From: Blastocatellia bacterium
Lineage (GTDB): Bacteria; Acidobacteriota; Blastocatellia; Pyrinomonadales; Pyrinomonadaceae
Assembly (NCBI GenBank): GCA_003175865.1
Contig: PSRF01000214.1
Coordinates: 1 to 7,772 of the forward strand
Length of the DNA stretch: 7,772 bases
Reading direction: 5' to 3'
A program made the translations under genes and the position numbers. The notes under the pieces were generated by a model, which was not told the DNA's origin, did not search any database, and saw nothing but the letters and a program-made list of their open reading frames with translations. Within the stretch, counting starts at the first letter, position 1, and the number at the start of each line of letters is the position of its first letter. Positions 1 through 6,608 of this stretch are shown piece by piece.

Positions 1-1
1 A

Positions 2-370
2 GGCATCGTTACGCTCCGTCGGTTGCGTGACAAATCGACCTACGATCAACTCGAGCGCACAACAAAACAATTAACTGATGGCCTGGCCCAGGCTGCTCGC
101 GACGAGGGAATCACTACCCACACGAATCGAGTTGGATCAATGTGGACTTCATTCTTCAATGATCAGCCTGTAACTGATTGGCAGACTGCCAACCAATCTG
201 ATCGCGAACTCTTCGGCAAATTCTTTCATGCAATGCTGGCCGAGGGAGTCTATCTCGCGCCGTCACAATTTGAGGCAGGCTTCGTGAGTATCACTCACAC
301 CCCGGAGATCATCGATCGAACTGTCACTGCCGCAAAGAATGCGTTTACGAAGTTGAAATCTCAATCCTGA
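2..370 (+). CDS. hemL: Glutamate-1-semialdehyde 2,1-aminomutase, C-terminal part (5' end outside window)
   Basis: This is the last 122 codons of a reading frame that is already open at the window edge and ends at TGA 368-370. HemL is a cytoplasmic PLP-dependent enzyme that isomerises glutamate-1-semialdehyde to 5-aminolevulinate, the last step of the C5 route to haem and other tetrapyrroles. The visible part matches the C-terminal small domain of the family. It opens with a YDQLE segment, continues with NRVGSMWTSFF (family GSMF..FF) and PVTDW, and ends with the hallmark block FFHAMLAEGVYLAPSQFEAGF followed by SITHTPEIIDRT. The PLP lysine and the cofactor-binding domain lie upstream and cannot be checked. 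An internal TTG at 23 is not the start, because homology to the family continues upstream of it to the edge. The gene converges with the histidine kinase, and a 27-bp inverted repeat lies just after its stop. The family assignment is secure from the motif block. Confidence 0.95.
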   Translation, partial: GIVTLRRLRDKSTYDQLERTTKQLTDGLAQAARDEGITTHTNRVGSMWTSFFNDQPVTDWQTANQSDRELFGKFFHAMLAEGVYLAPSQFEAGFVSITHTPEIIDRTVTAAKNAFTKLKSQS

Positions 371-388
371 GAATACAGGTGTTTTGTG

Positions 389-471
389 CTGGGAGCGCAG
401 GCGTCCTCGCCTGCTAGTTCCGTAAACTCGCCTGTAAGTAAACCAGCAGGCGAGGACGCCTGCGCTCCCAG
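389..471. repeat. REP-like inverted pair, family A (GGGAG head, GCAGGCG palindrome)
   Basis: Two perfect 27-bp arms, 389-415 and 445-471, are inverted around a 29-bp loop. Each arm is itself a small hairpin: GCAGGCG, loop TCCT, CGCCTGC (397-414 on the + strand). A GGGAG head (391-395) sits at the outer edge, and the mirror CTCCC is at the other edge. It fills most of the 120-bp gap between the convergent hemL and kinase genes, starting 18 bp after the hemL stop and ending 19 bp before the kinase stop. The long hairpin could stop transcription from both sides, although no T-tract follows. The layout resembles a BIME made of two REP units; mobility is inferred. Confidence 0.85.
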
Positions 472-490
472 TGCGATGGTCCTGCAGTCG

Positions 491-2284
491 TTAAAGCGGA
501 AGATCGATGACAAACTCCGAACCGTGGCCTGACTCGCTCTGCACATTGATCTTGCCCCCGTGCAGTTCAACGATCTGCTTCACAATGGCAAGCCCAAGTC
601 CGGTCCCTCGTTTTTTTGTTGTGAAGAATGGTTCGAAGATGCGGTCGCGAGTGGCTTGGTCCATGCCCTTTCCATGATCTCTGAACGTCACCCTCGCATA
701 AGGCTTCATCGCGTGTCCGTCGGCCTGATTCCCATCTACCTGGACTCTGGACGTGGAGATCTCGATTGATGAATTCTCCGAACTCGCGTCGACCGCATTA
801 GCAACTACGTTTACGAAAACCTGTCGTAACTGATCGGCATCCCAGCGGCCAATAATATGTTCCTCAGCGAAGTGACGCTCGACAGTGGTGTGCTTGTCGC
901 GGATGCGTTCGCTGACAAGGTCGACACTTCGTTCGAGTGCTTCATGCAAATCGACTGAAGAACGCTCCAAAGCCTTCTGTCGCGAAAACTGCGTTACATC
1001 AACGACCAACTTGTTCAGGTGCTTAATCCCGCGTTCGACCAGCTCGATCGTATTCAACGCTTCAGGATCACTAACACTATCCCGCAACATCGAGACACCT
1101 AATCGGATACTGCCAAGTGGATTCCGAATTTCGTGAGCAACTTGAGTTGTCGCCTGGCCAACCGCCGCAAGTGATTCAGTTCGCCGCACCGCCCGTTCAG
1201 ATTCCGCAACTTCGGTAGCATCAACCAGTGTCACGATTTGACCACGATCTTCATCAATGGCAAGCGGTGAAGAGTAAACGTCGAAAGTCTTCTCTTCATT
1301 TTCCACTCGTGCCACCCAACGCCCTCGATAGATCGCGCGGTTGACACGAGTGCTCGTTGCCGCAAGTAACATCTTCATTGCGTCTTGTGAAGCAAGCGGC
1401 TCGAAAATAGAAGCGCCGATCGTGGCCTCAGGGAAAATTCTGAAGAACGCCGCGTTCGCACTTCGAATCTTGTCGTCTTCATCGATTGCCGCAACTGCAC
1501 TCACCATTCCCTGCAACAAATTATTGGTGAATATCCGCTCCCGTCGGGCTTCAAACATACTGCTGCGGGTTTCACGAAAACGTCGTTGTACTTCCCAAAC
1601 CGTTCCCACCGTCACCAGTGCGCCAAACAACAAAGCAAAAGCAATCCAGAGTTGGATCGATCGTTTCGCTTTTTGTCGTAAGCCAGTTACACGGTCGTTC
1701 ATCTCGTTCTGACGTTGCTGTGAATTGATCAGTAATCGATTTAGATCTTCATCAACTGTCTTGAACTTACCAAAGCCATTGACACTGTAACGTGCCAAGT
1801 CTTCCGTCGATGAAATGTAGTCCTGCAGGTCTTTGCGAAGTTGTATCCATAGCTGTTCATTGGTGAGTGGCGGTCGATCGAGTTGCTGGAGTGCCTGCTT
1901 GACCTTTTCGCGTGCGTTATTCAGCCGGAATTCAAAAGGAGGCATCAACTCACGCCGAGACTCTGCTTCGTGACGCGCACGTGCTTCATTATCCAATTGC
2001 GTTACGGCCAGTCTCAAGTTAAGCAGGAGGGTCAATCTGGCAGAGTACTGTGATTCCGTTTCCCTGGTTTCATACCCAAGCTCATCCATTTGCCTGACAG
2101 TCCACCAACCGAGCCCAAAGATCAACGCGAGTAGTGCAAAAGAGCCAATGATGATGGGCATGATGGCAGGTGCAACTGCACGCGTACGAGCGCGAAGAGA
2201 ATTGTCGGGTGGCTGTCGCTCTCCCGGACCCGTGGGCCGCCGACGATAAACCCTTTCACTGTGATGTTCCGGTGCGGGTGTCAT
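491..2284 (-). CDS. Membrane-bound PAS sensor histidine kinase (orphan, NtrB/AtoS-like)
   Basis: This 597-residue protein is predicted to sit in the inner membrane and autophosphorylate a histidine in response to an unknown signal. An Arg-rich cytoplasmic N-terminus is followed by a first membrane segment (about 40-62). An extracytoplasmic region of about 145 residues, probably helical (four-helix-bundle type), spans about 65-208, and a second membrane segment follows (about 211-229). A PAS-like domain (about 250-360) contains AIDEDDKIRSAN and ends in a TLVDATE segment. HisKA carries the H-box AHEIRNPLGSIRL with phospho-acceptor His384. The HATPase domain has the N-box VVANAVDA (Asn496), G1 DHGKGM (536-541), the F-box FEPFFTTK and G2 GTGLGLAIV, so all catalytic boxes are intact. 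No response regulator is adjacent, so its partner is unknown. It lies 97 bp downstream of polA on the same strand and may be co-transcribed. No Shine-Dalgarno is visible, and a repeat hairpin ends 5 bp before the ATG. The start was chosen as the only ATG ahead of the first membrane segment. Confidence 0.93.
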   Translation of the reverse strand: MTPAPEHHSERVYRRRPTGPGERQPPDNSLRARTRAVAPAIMPIIIGSFALLALIFGLGWWTVRQMDELGYETRETESQYSARLTLLLNLRLAVTQLDNEARARHEAESRRELMPPFEFRLNNAREKVKQALQQLDRPPLTNEQLWIQLRKDLQDYISSTEDLARYSVNGFGKFKTVDEDLNRLLINSQQRQNEMNDRVTGLRQKAKRSIQLWIAFALLFGALVTVGTVWEVQRRFRETRSSMFEARRERIFTNNLLQGMVSAVAAIDEDDKIRSANAAFFRIFPEATIGASIFEPLASQDAMKMLLAATSTRVNRAIYRGRWVARVENEEKTFDVYSSPLAIDEDRGQIVTLVDATEVAESERAVRRTESLAAVGQATTQVAHEIRNPLGSIRLGVSMLRDSVSDPEALNTIELVERGIKHLNKLVVDVTQFSRQKALERSSVDLHEALERSVDLVSERIRDKHTTVERHFAEEHIIGRWDADQLRQVFVNVVANAVDASSENSSIEISTSRVQVDGNQADGHAMKPYARVTFRDHGKGMDQATRDRIFEPFFTTKKRGTGLGLAIVKQIVELHGGKINVQSESGHGSEFVIDLPL

Positions 2285-2289
2285 TTAGG

Positions 2290-2371
2290 GTGCGCTGACT
2301 CTGTCAGCGCTTTACCATTTCTTAACTCTGAACAACCGTAACTGTAAAAGGCGCTGACGGAGTCAGCGCAC
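2290..2371. repeat. REP-like inverted pair, family B (GCGCTGAC-3 nt-GTCAGCGC palindrome)
   Basis: Arms of 21 bp, 2290-2310 and 2351-2371, are inverted with one mismatch around a 40-bp loop. Each arm is itself a perfect 8-bp stem with a 3-nt loop: GCGCTGAC/GTCAGCGC at 2292-2310 and again at 2351-2369. The right copy, read on the − strand, carries a clean GGAGT head (2370-2374). The left copy has the decayed form AGGGT (2287-2291). The element fills almost all of the 96-bp spacer between the polA stop and the kinase start. If the two − strand genes share a transcript, it would sit inside the mRNA immediately before the kinase ATG. Confidence 0.85.
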
Positions 2372-2380
2372 TCCAAAAGT

Positions 2381-5116
2381 TTACGGCTTCGCGTCCATCC
2401 AATTGTCTCCGACGCCAACGTCAGCGACTAGAGGGACGTCAAGCTTCACTGCCGATTCCATCTCATGCTTGAGAAGCTCTGAAACTTTTTTGACTTCTTT
2501 CTCTGGCGCTTCGACTAACAACTCATCGTGCACTTGCATTAACAGCTGCGCCTTCAAACCTGCTCGTTTCAATTCCGATTCGACATGCAGCATCGCGATC
2601 TTCACGATGTCACTCGCGGTGCCCTGGATAGGCATGTTTATCGCTTCACGTTCTGCTGCGCGACGAATGTTTGCGTTTCGATCGGTTATCCCGGGCAGCG
2701 GTCGAATGCGACCATAGATCGATCGAACGTATCCATGCTCGCGCGCTCGCACTGGCACTTCCTCCATGTAGCGACGCACACCTTTGTAAGTGTTGTAATA
2801 GTCTTCGATTACCTTCTTCGCTTCCTGTCGTGAGATGCCAACGCGTTGCGAAAGTCCCCACGGCTCGATGGCGTAAGCAATTGCGAAGTTGACTATCTTG
2901 GCAAATCGACGTGCCTCTTTCAGTTCGGCATCGGTCTGTGCACCAAAGACCAGGCGCGCGGTCCTGTTGTGAATGTCTTCGCCGTGCTGAAAGGCCTCAA
3001 TCATCACCGGATCCTGAGTGATGTGAGCCAACAGACGCAACTCCAGTTGTGAATAGTCTGCGGAAATTATCTTGTTCCCTTTTTCAGCAACAAAAGCACG
3101 ACGAATTCGACGACCCATCTCCGATCGAATCGGAATGTTCTGCAGATTCGGCTCGCTCGAAGACAAACGACCTGTTGCTGCTACAGTCTGGTTAAGCTGA
3201 CAATGAATACGTCCGTCTGCAGAAATCTGATGTGGCAGCGCGTCTGTGTAAACACTCTTGAGCTTGTCGAGCTCGCGATATTCGATAATTAAGCGCGGCA
3301 ACTCGTAAGTTTGGGCCAACTCTTCCAGCACTGCTTTACTTGTCGACACGCGACCGGTTGAAGTCTTGCGACCGATATCGATGTTGAGTTCAGAAAGAAC
3401 GTCGCCAACCTGTTTTGGTGAGCCAATATTGAACTCGCGACCTGCCATTTTGTAAATGTCGACAGTTAGCTTGTGTAGTTCTTGTCCTATGTAGTTCGAA
3501 AGGTCGGCAAGTACTCGTCGATCGACTTTTAGTCCCGCGCGCTCCATGCGATGCAGCAACGGCGCTAGTGGCATCTCAACCTCTGAGTAGATGGTCTCGA
3601 GCTTCTTCTCGAGAATGCGTTCGTGAAGAACGCGTGCCGTTTGCAACGTCAAGTCTGCGGCAGTCGCGGTTTGCCATGCATGTTCCGACCAATTCGCTGC
3701 AGGATTGTGACCGTTTTCTACATTGAGTGCTTCACGCGCGAGATCGTTGAGTTCGTATTTGCTGCGATTTGGATCAAGTAGATAAGCTGCGAGGAAGGTG
3801 TCGTCCTTCACTCCTTCCAGCGTGATGTCAAACTTTTCCAACAACCCAACAGCACGCTTCAGATCGTGCACAGACTTCTCGACCAATCCGTTCGACAAGA
3901 TTTCACGGAGCGGTGGAATTGCTTCGGACGGACCACCGCTGAACTTTTCCAAGTCAATATAGGCAGCGACTCCTGCTTTTGTTGCCAGTGCGATTCCGCG
4001 CGTCGCTTGCAGTTCGGTGAAACACTCTTGTTCGCCTGTACCAGCAGGAGTCGCATCGGCAACTGAAACGCCGACATGTTCTGCATCAAACAATGTGCGC
4101 ACCAGGTTATTCAAATCATTCTTTGTCTGAATCAGCTTGTAGTTCTTCTCGACATCGGAAGTCGTCTTCGGCGCTGGAGCAGCGTCAGCATACTCGCGCG
4201 TAAGAAGAGAAAACTCCAGCTCCTTGAATAGCTCGTAAGCTGCGGTGCGATCAGGCGGTCGCGTCTTGATCAAGTCAAGATCTAGCGGAACATCAAGATC
4301 GCAACGAATGCGAGCGAGTTCACGTGACTGGCGAATCAGGTCCGGGTTGTCGCGAAGTGATTCGCGATACGTTTTATGTTTGACTGATTCCCAATCGGCA
4401 AGTGCTGCTTCGATTGAACCGAATTGCTGAATGATATTGACTGCACCCTTTGATCCAATGCCAGGTGCACCGGGAATGTTGTCGATCGAGTCCCCCATCA
4501 GTCCCAACAAGTCGACAAGCTTGTTGGCCGGAACTCCAAACTTCTTCTCGACCCAAGCCTCATCACACCATTCGACCGGTGGCACAGGTTCTTTTCGTTT
4601 TACGACCTGCGAGTTCTGACGCATGACGATGACCAACGGATCGCGAACCAGCTGGCACATGTCTTTGTCGTTTGAAACAACTACAGCTTGCAGGTTCTTC
4701 TCGGCGGTCTTCTCAGAGAGTGTTCCGATCACGTCGTCAGCTTCGTAACCAGGCGCGTTGATGACAGGAATGTTGAGCACTTCGCACAGTCGAAATATGA
4801 GAGGCATCTGCGAAGCAAGATCGTCCGGCATCTCTAAACGATTGGCTTTGTAGTCAGCAAATGTTTCATGTCGAAACGTCTTTTCGCGTGATTCGAAAAT
4901 TGCTGCGATGTAGTCAGGTGTCTCTTCACGAAGAAGTTTGAGAAGCATATTGGTGAAGATGTAGACGGCCTGCGTGACCTGGCCCTGTGAAGTGGCGAGC
5001 GGTGCCGCCCGGTTTTGCAGTGGTGCGTAAAACGCGCGGAAAATGTGCGACATCGAGTCGATTAAGAAGACACGTTCGCGCTTGTTGTTTTCAGCTACAG
5101 ATTGCTTGGCAGGCAT
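2381..5116 (-). CDS. polA: DNA polymerase I, with degenerate proofreading domain
   Basis: This 911-residue cytoplasmic enzyme fills gaps and removes primers during repair and lagging-strand maturation. The 5' nuclease domain (about 14-310) keeps its acidic metal ligands: Asp20, the YEADD block (Asp127, Asp128), SNDKD (Asp150, Asp152), and GDSIDNIPG (Asp209, Asp212) in the helix-hairpin-helix region. The central 3'-5' exonuclease fold (about 322-500) is recognisable but lacks the acidic residues of all three exo motifs, so proofreading is probably absent, as in Taq and Bacillus Pol I. The polymerase domain has the RLSSSEPNLQNIP block (650-662), motif A DYSQLELR (Asp687, Glu692), O-helix residues Arg736, Lys740, Phe744 and Tyr748, and motif C QVHDE (Asp864, Glu865), so synthesis should be active. 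The O-helix reads NFAIAYAIEPWGL, with Ala at two positions that are normally Gly. Length is close to E. coli Pol I (928). The ATG at 5116 has no ribosome site but lies just below a strong promoter, which suggests a leaderless mRNA. Confidence 0.97.
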   Translation of the reverse strand: MPAKQSVAENNKRERVFLIDSMSHIFRAFYAPLQNRAAPLATSQGQVTQAVYIFTNMLLKLLREETPDYIAAIFESREKTFRHETFADYKANRLEMPDDLASQMPLIFRLCEVLNIPVINAPGYEADDVIGTLSEKTAEKNLQAVVVSNDKDMCQLVRDPLVIVMRQNSQVVKRKEPVPPVEWCDEAWVEKKFGVPANKLVDLLGLMGDSIDNIPGAPGIGSKGAVNIIQQFGSIEAALADWESVKHKTYRESLRDNPDLIRQSRELARIRCDLDVPLDLDLIKTRPPDRTAAYELFKELEFSLLTREYADAAPAPKTTSDVEKNYKLIQTKNDLNNLVRTLFDAEHVGVSVADATPAGTGEQECFTELQATRGIALATKAGVAAYIDLEKFSGGPSEAIPPLREILSNGLVEKSVHDLKRAVGLLEKFDITLEGVKDDTFLAAYLLDPNRSKYELNDLAREALNVENGHNPAANWSEHAWQTATAADLTLQTARVLHERILEKKLETIYSEVEMPLAPLLHRMERAGLKVDRRVLADLSNYIGQELHKLTVDIYKMAGREFNIGSPKQVGDVLSELNIDIGRKTSTGRVSTSKAVLEELAQTYELPRLIIEYRELDKLKSVYTDALPHQISADGRIHCQLNQTVAATGRLSSSEPNLQNIPIRSEMGRRIRRAFVAEKGNKIISADYSQLELRLLAHITQDPVMIEAFQHGEDIHNRTARLVFGAQTDAELKEARRFAKIVNFAIAYAIEPWGLSQRVGISRQEAKKVIEDYYNTYKGVRRYMEEVPVRAREHGYVRSIYGRIRPLPGITDRNANIRRAAEREAINMPIQGTASDIVKIAMLHVESELKRAGLKAQLLMQVHDELLVEAPEKEVKKVSELLKHEMESAVKLDVPLVADVGVGDNWMDAKP

Positions 5117-5124
5117 GTGAGGTG

Positions 5125-5153
5125 ATCATAAAAAGGGGGGTGAAGTGTGTCAA
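5125..5153 (-). promoter_or_regulatory. Consensus-like sigma70 promoter of polA (leaderless start)
   Basis: Read on the − strand, TTGACA (5153-5148) is separated by exactly 17 bp from TATGAT (5130-5125). The −35 box is perfect and the −10 box matches 5 of 6 positions. Initiation 6-8 bp beyond the −10 box falls at about 5117-5119, only 1-3 nt before the polA ATG (5116-5114). This agrees with the lack of any Shine-Dalgarno there. The spacer contains a C6 run followed by T residues. Confidence 0.72.
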
Positions 5154-5173
5154 ACGGGCCACTGAGGACTGTC

Positions 5174-5353
5174 GATTGTTGATTGCTGATTGCTGATTTC
5201 CAATTGGCGATTGCCGATTTCTGTTTGTTGAGGTTCAGAGCCCAAAAGCGAAAAGCCGCAAGGTCGGGATTCAAGATCAGCAATTGAAAAATCGGCAAAT
5301 AGAAAGCCGCGATCTCTTCAATCAGCAATCAGAAATCAGCATTCAGCAATCAT
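5174..5353. repeat. 7-bp-periodic repeats in inverted orientation
   Basis: The left block (5174-5229) reads as eight consecutive 7-mers of the GATTGCT type: GATTGTT, GATTGCT, GATTGCT, GATTTCC, AATTGGC, GATTGCC, GATTTCT, GTTTGTT. The right block (5319-5353) has five units of the complementary type: CAATCAG, CAATCAG, AAATCAG, CATTCAG, CAATCAT. Segment 5181-5200 pairs with 5332-5351 at 19 of 20 bases, so a large hairpin is possible. Between the blocks, AAAGCCGC (5252-5259 and 5303-5310) and ATCAGCAAT (5276-5284 and 5321-5329) recur as an imperfect direct repeat. The block lies upstream of the polA promoter and runs over the stop codon of the amidohydrolase gene. No gene is visible in it. Confidence 0.75.
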
Positions 5354-6291
5354 TTACTCAATTCCTCAACGTGCACCCTCACCGTCTCACCCAGCGTCTC
5401 CAGGTTGTAGCCACCTTCAAGGCACGAAACAATTCTGCCGTTGCACGTTTCGTCGGCCCATTGCTTGATAGAACGGGTCATTGAGATAAAGTCAAAGTCT
5501 TCGAGCATTAGTTGACCGAGTGGATCGTGCGTGTGTGAATCGAAACCGGCGGAGATGATAATGAGATCTGGTTGGAACTTCGCGCTAATTTCTTCGAACG
5601 CCGCCTCAATCCCACGTTTGTGTTCTTCGGCAGGCGTTGCGGCTCGAAGTGGAAGATTCAACGTGTAACCTAGACCGCGTCCAGTTCCCTTCTCTCCTCG
5701 CGAACCTGTCCCGGGATACCACGGGTACTGATGAGCTGAGAAGAAGAACACTGATGGATCGTCGTAAAAGATTCCCTGTGTGCCGTTACCGTGATGTACG
5801 TCCCAGTCAATGATCGCCACTCGTTCGATCTCTTTGTACTTGCGTTGCGCGTAACGTGCAGCAACAGCGACATTGTTGAATAGACAAAAACCCATCGCAC
5901 GTTCCGCGGTCGCATGGTGGCCGGGGGGTCGCACAGGCACAAACGCATTCCGCACTTCACCCGACATGATCAGATCAATCGCCTGGCATGGCGCGCCCGC
6001 AGCACGTTTCGCAGCGTCCATTGAACACATTGAGACTACCGTGTCTGCATCCAGATAACCTGTACCTTCACTCACAACGCGTTCGATCAGTTTATAAAGT
6101 TGTGGGGTGTGCGCCGCTTGAATATCGCCGCGTGGCGCTTCCCGCGCTTCGACTTCCTTCAACTTGGACCACAGTTCAGCGTCGCCGCGCAACGCATTCA
6201 TCACCACGCTGTAACGTGAAGGTGTTTCGGGATGATGTGGTCCAGTGTCGTGTTCGAGAAAGATTGGATGGTGAACAATGGCTGTTGTCAT
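5350..6291 (-). CDS. Histone deacetylase family (HDAC/AcuC/acetylpolyamine amidohydrolase) zinc hydrolase
   Basis: This 313-residue cytoplasmic protein belongs to the arginase/deacetylase fold. Members remove acetyl groups from lysine side chains, polyamines or small amides; the substrate here cannot be told from sequence. The N-terminal [16 protein letters not shown] block is typical of the family. RPPGHH supplies the catalytic His dyad (His125, His126), followed by [18 protein letters not shown] gives zinc ligands Asp164 and His166, with Asp162 nearby. [13 protein letters not shown] gives the third ligand Asp251, and EGGYN gives the transition-state Tyr295. All catalytic residues are present. 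[10 protein letters not shown] resembles the class II-like bacterial HDAC/APAH group more than AcuC proper. The ATG at 6291 was chosen because conservation begins at its [13 protein letters not shown] at 6315 would add eight basic residues encoded by repeat-flanking DNA. No clear ribosome site precedes either start. The TGA stop lies within the last unit of the 7-bp repeat. Confidence 0.93.
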   Translation of the reverse strand: MTTAIVHHPIFLEHDTGPHHPETPSRYSVVMNALRGDAELWSKLKEVEAREAPRGDIQAAHTPQLYKLIERVVSEGTGYLDADTVVSMCSMDAAKRAAGAPCQAIDLIMSGEVRNAFVPVRPPGHHATAERAMGFCLFNNVAVAARYAQRKYKEIERVAIIDWDVHHGNGTQGIFYDDPSVFFFSAHQYPWYPGTGSRGEKGTGRGLGYTLNLPLRAATPAEEHKRGIEAAFEEISAKFQPDLIIISAGFDSHTHDPLGQLMLEDFDFISMTRSIKQWADETCNGRIVSCLEGGYNLETLGETVRVHVEELSK

Positions 6292-6313
6292 TTTGCGTAA
6301 TCGTAAGCGTAAC

Positions 6314-6427
6314 ACAACTCCTTGGAGTGCGGCGGCCCGGCGCCGCTTTGTTATAGCGAGACTCGCGTCTGACTCAAGTTGTCGCTATAACAGAGCGGCG
6401 CAGGGCCGCCGCACTCCAAGGAGTTGT
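6314..6427. repeat. REP-like inverted pair, family C (GGAGT head, GCGGCG palindrome)
   Basis: Arms of 46 bp, 6314-6359 and 6382-6427, are inverted with two mismatches around a 22-bp loop, making the longest hairpin in the window. Each arm contains a GGAGT head (6324-6328 on +, mirrored at 6413-6417 on −). A GCGGCG/CGCCGC stem (6329-6346 and mirror) follows. The arms extend outward through ACAACTCCTT and inward through TGTTATAGCGA, beyond the REP-like core. It lies between the divergent amidohydrolase and glycine-zipper genes, so a terminator role is unlikely. It begins 22 bp upstream of the amidohydrolase ATG and must lie in or next to that gene's promoter. Confidence 0.88.
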
Positions 6428-6608
6428 CTTGATCCCAACGTGTTGAGAATTAAAACCGTACGACTTTCAACTCACGCCGAATCAGCTCTATCAACTTAGA
6501 TCCTTCAATTTTCCTCCGCTTTTCCAGCATTTTCGTCCCAAGGAACAGCCGTTGCCAGTATGCCTCTTAGGTTCAAGGTCAATCTCCCATGACTGCAAGG
6601 GGGCGATT
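6428..6608. other. Intergenic region upstream of the envelope operon
   Basis: Together with the family C repeat, this makes a 317-bp stretch without a gene. It must hold the promoter of the + strand operon, but I see no convincing −35/−10 pair. The best candidate, TTGATC and TAAAAC 16 bp apart near 6429-6456, matches only four of six bases in each box. No RNA gene, operator-like dyad or small ORF with a ribosome site is evident. Confidence 0.4.
6597..6603 (+). promoter_or_regulatory. Ribosome binding site deciding the glycine-zipper start
   Basis: AAGGGGG lies 5 bp before the ATG at 6609. It fixes this start rather than the in-frame TTG at 6552, and the signal peptide begins exactly here. 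Confidence 0.7.

Noticed and set aside
1341..1712. 123-codon + strand open frame inside the histidine kinase
   Set aside because: It is antisense to the PAS and membrane region of an intact kinase. It has no ribosome site and no recognisable domain.
5095..5328. Open frame of 77 codons across the 7-bp repeat
   Set aside because: It runs through low-complexity repeat and the polA promoter, and its translation is repetitive Ser/Asn/Gln sequence with no family features.
5174..5353. CRISPR array
   Set aside because: Units are 7 bp, contiguous and degenerate, with no spacers, and they occur in both orientations.
6292..6315. GTG start at 6315 for the deacetylase-family gene
   Set aside because: The extra MLRLRLRK is encoded by repeat-adjacent DNA, the AAGGAG is only 2 nt from the GTG, and family similarity starts at the ATG at 6291.
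6429..6456. Promoter TTGATC-16-TAAAAC for the glycine-zipper operon
   Set aside because: Only four of six bases match in each box and the leader would be about 145 nt. Too weak to call.
6552..6608. Upstream extension of the glycine-zipper gene to the TTG at 6552
   Set aside because: The added 19 residues are not signal-peptide-like, while the ATG at 6609 has a good ribosome site and begins a textbook signal peptide.
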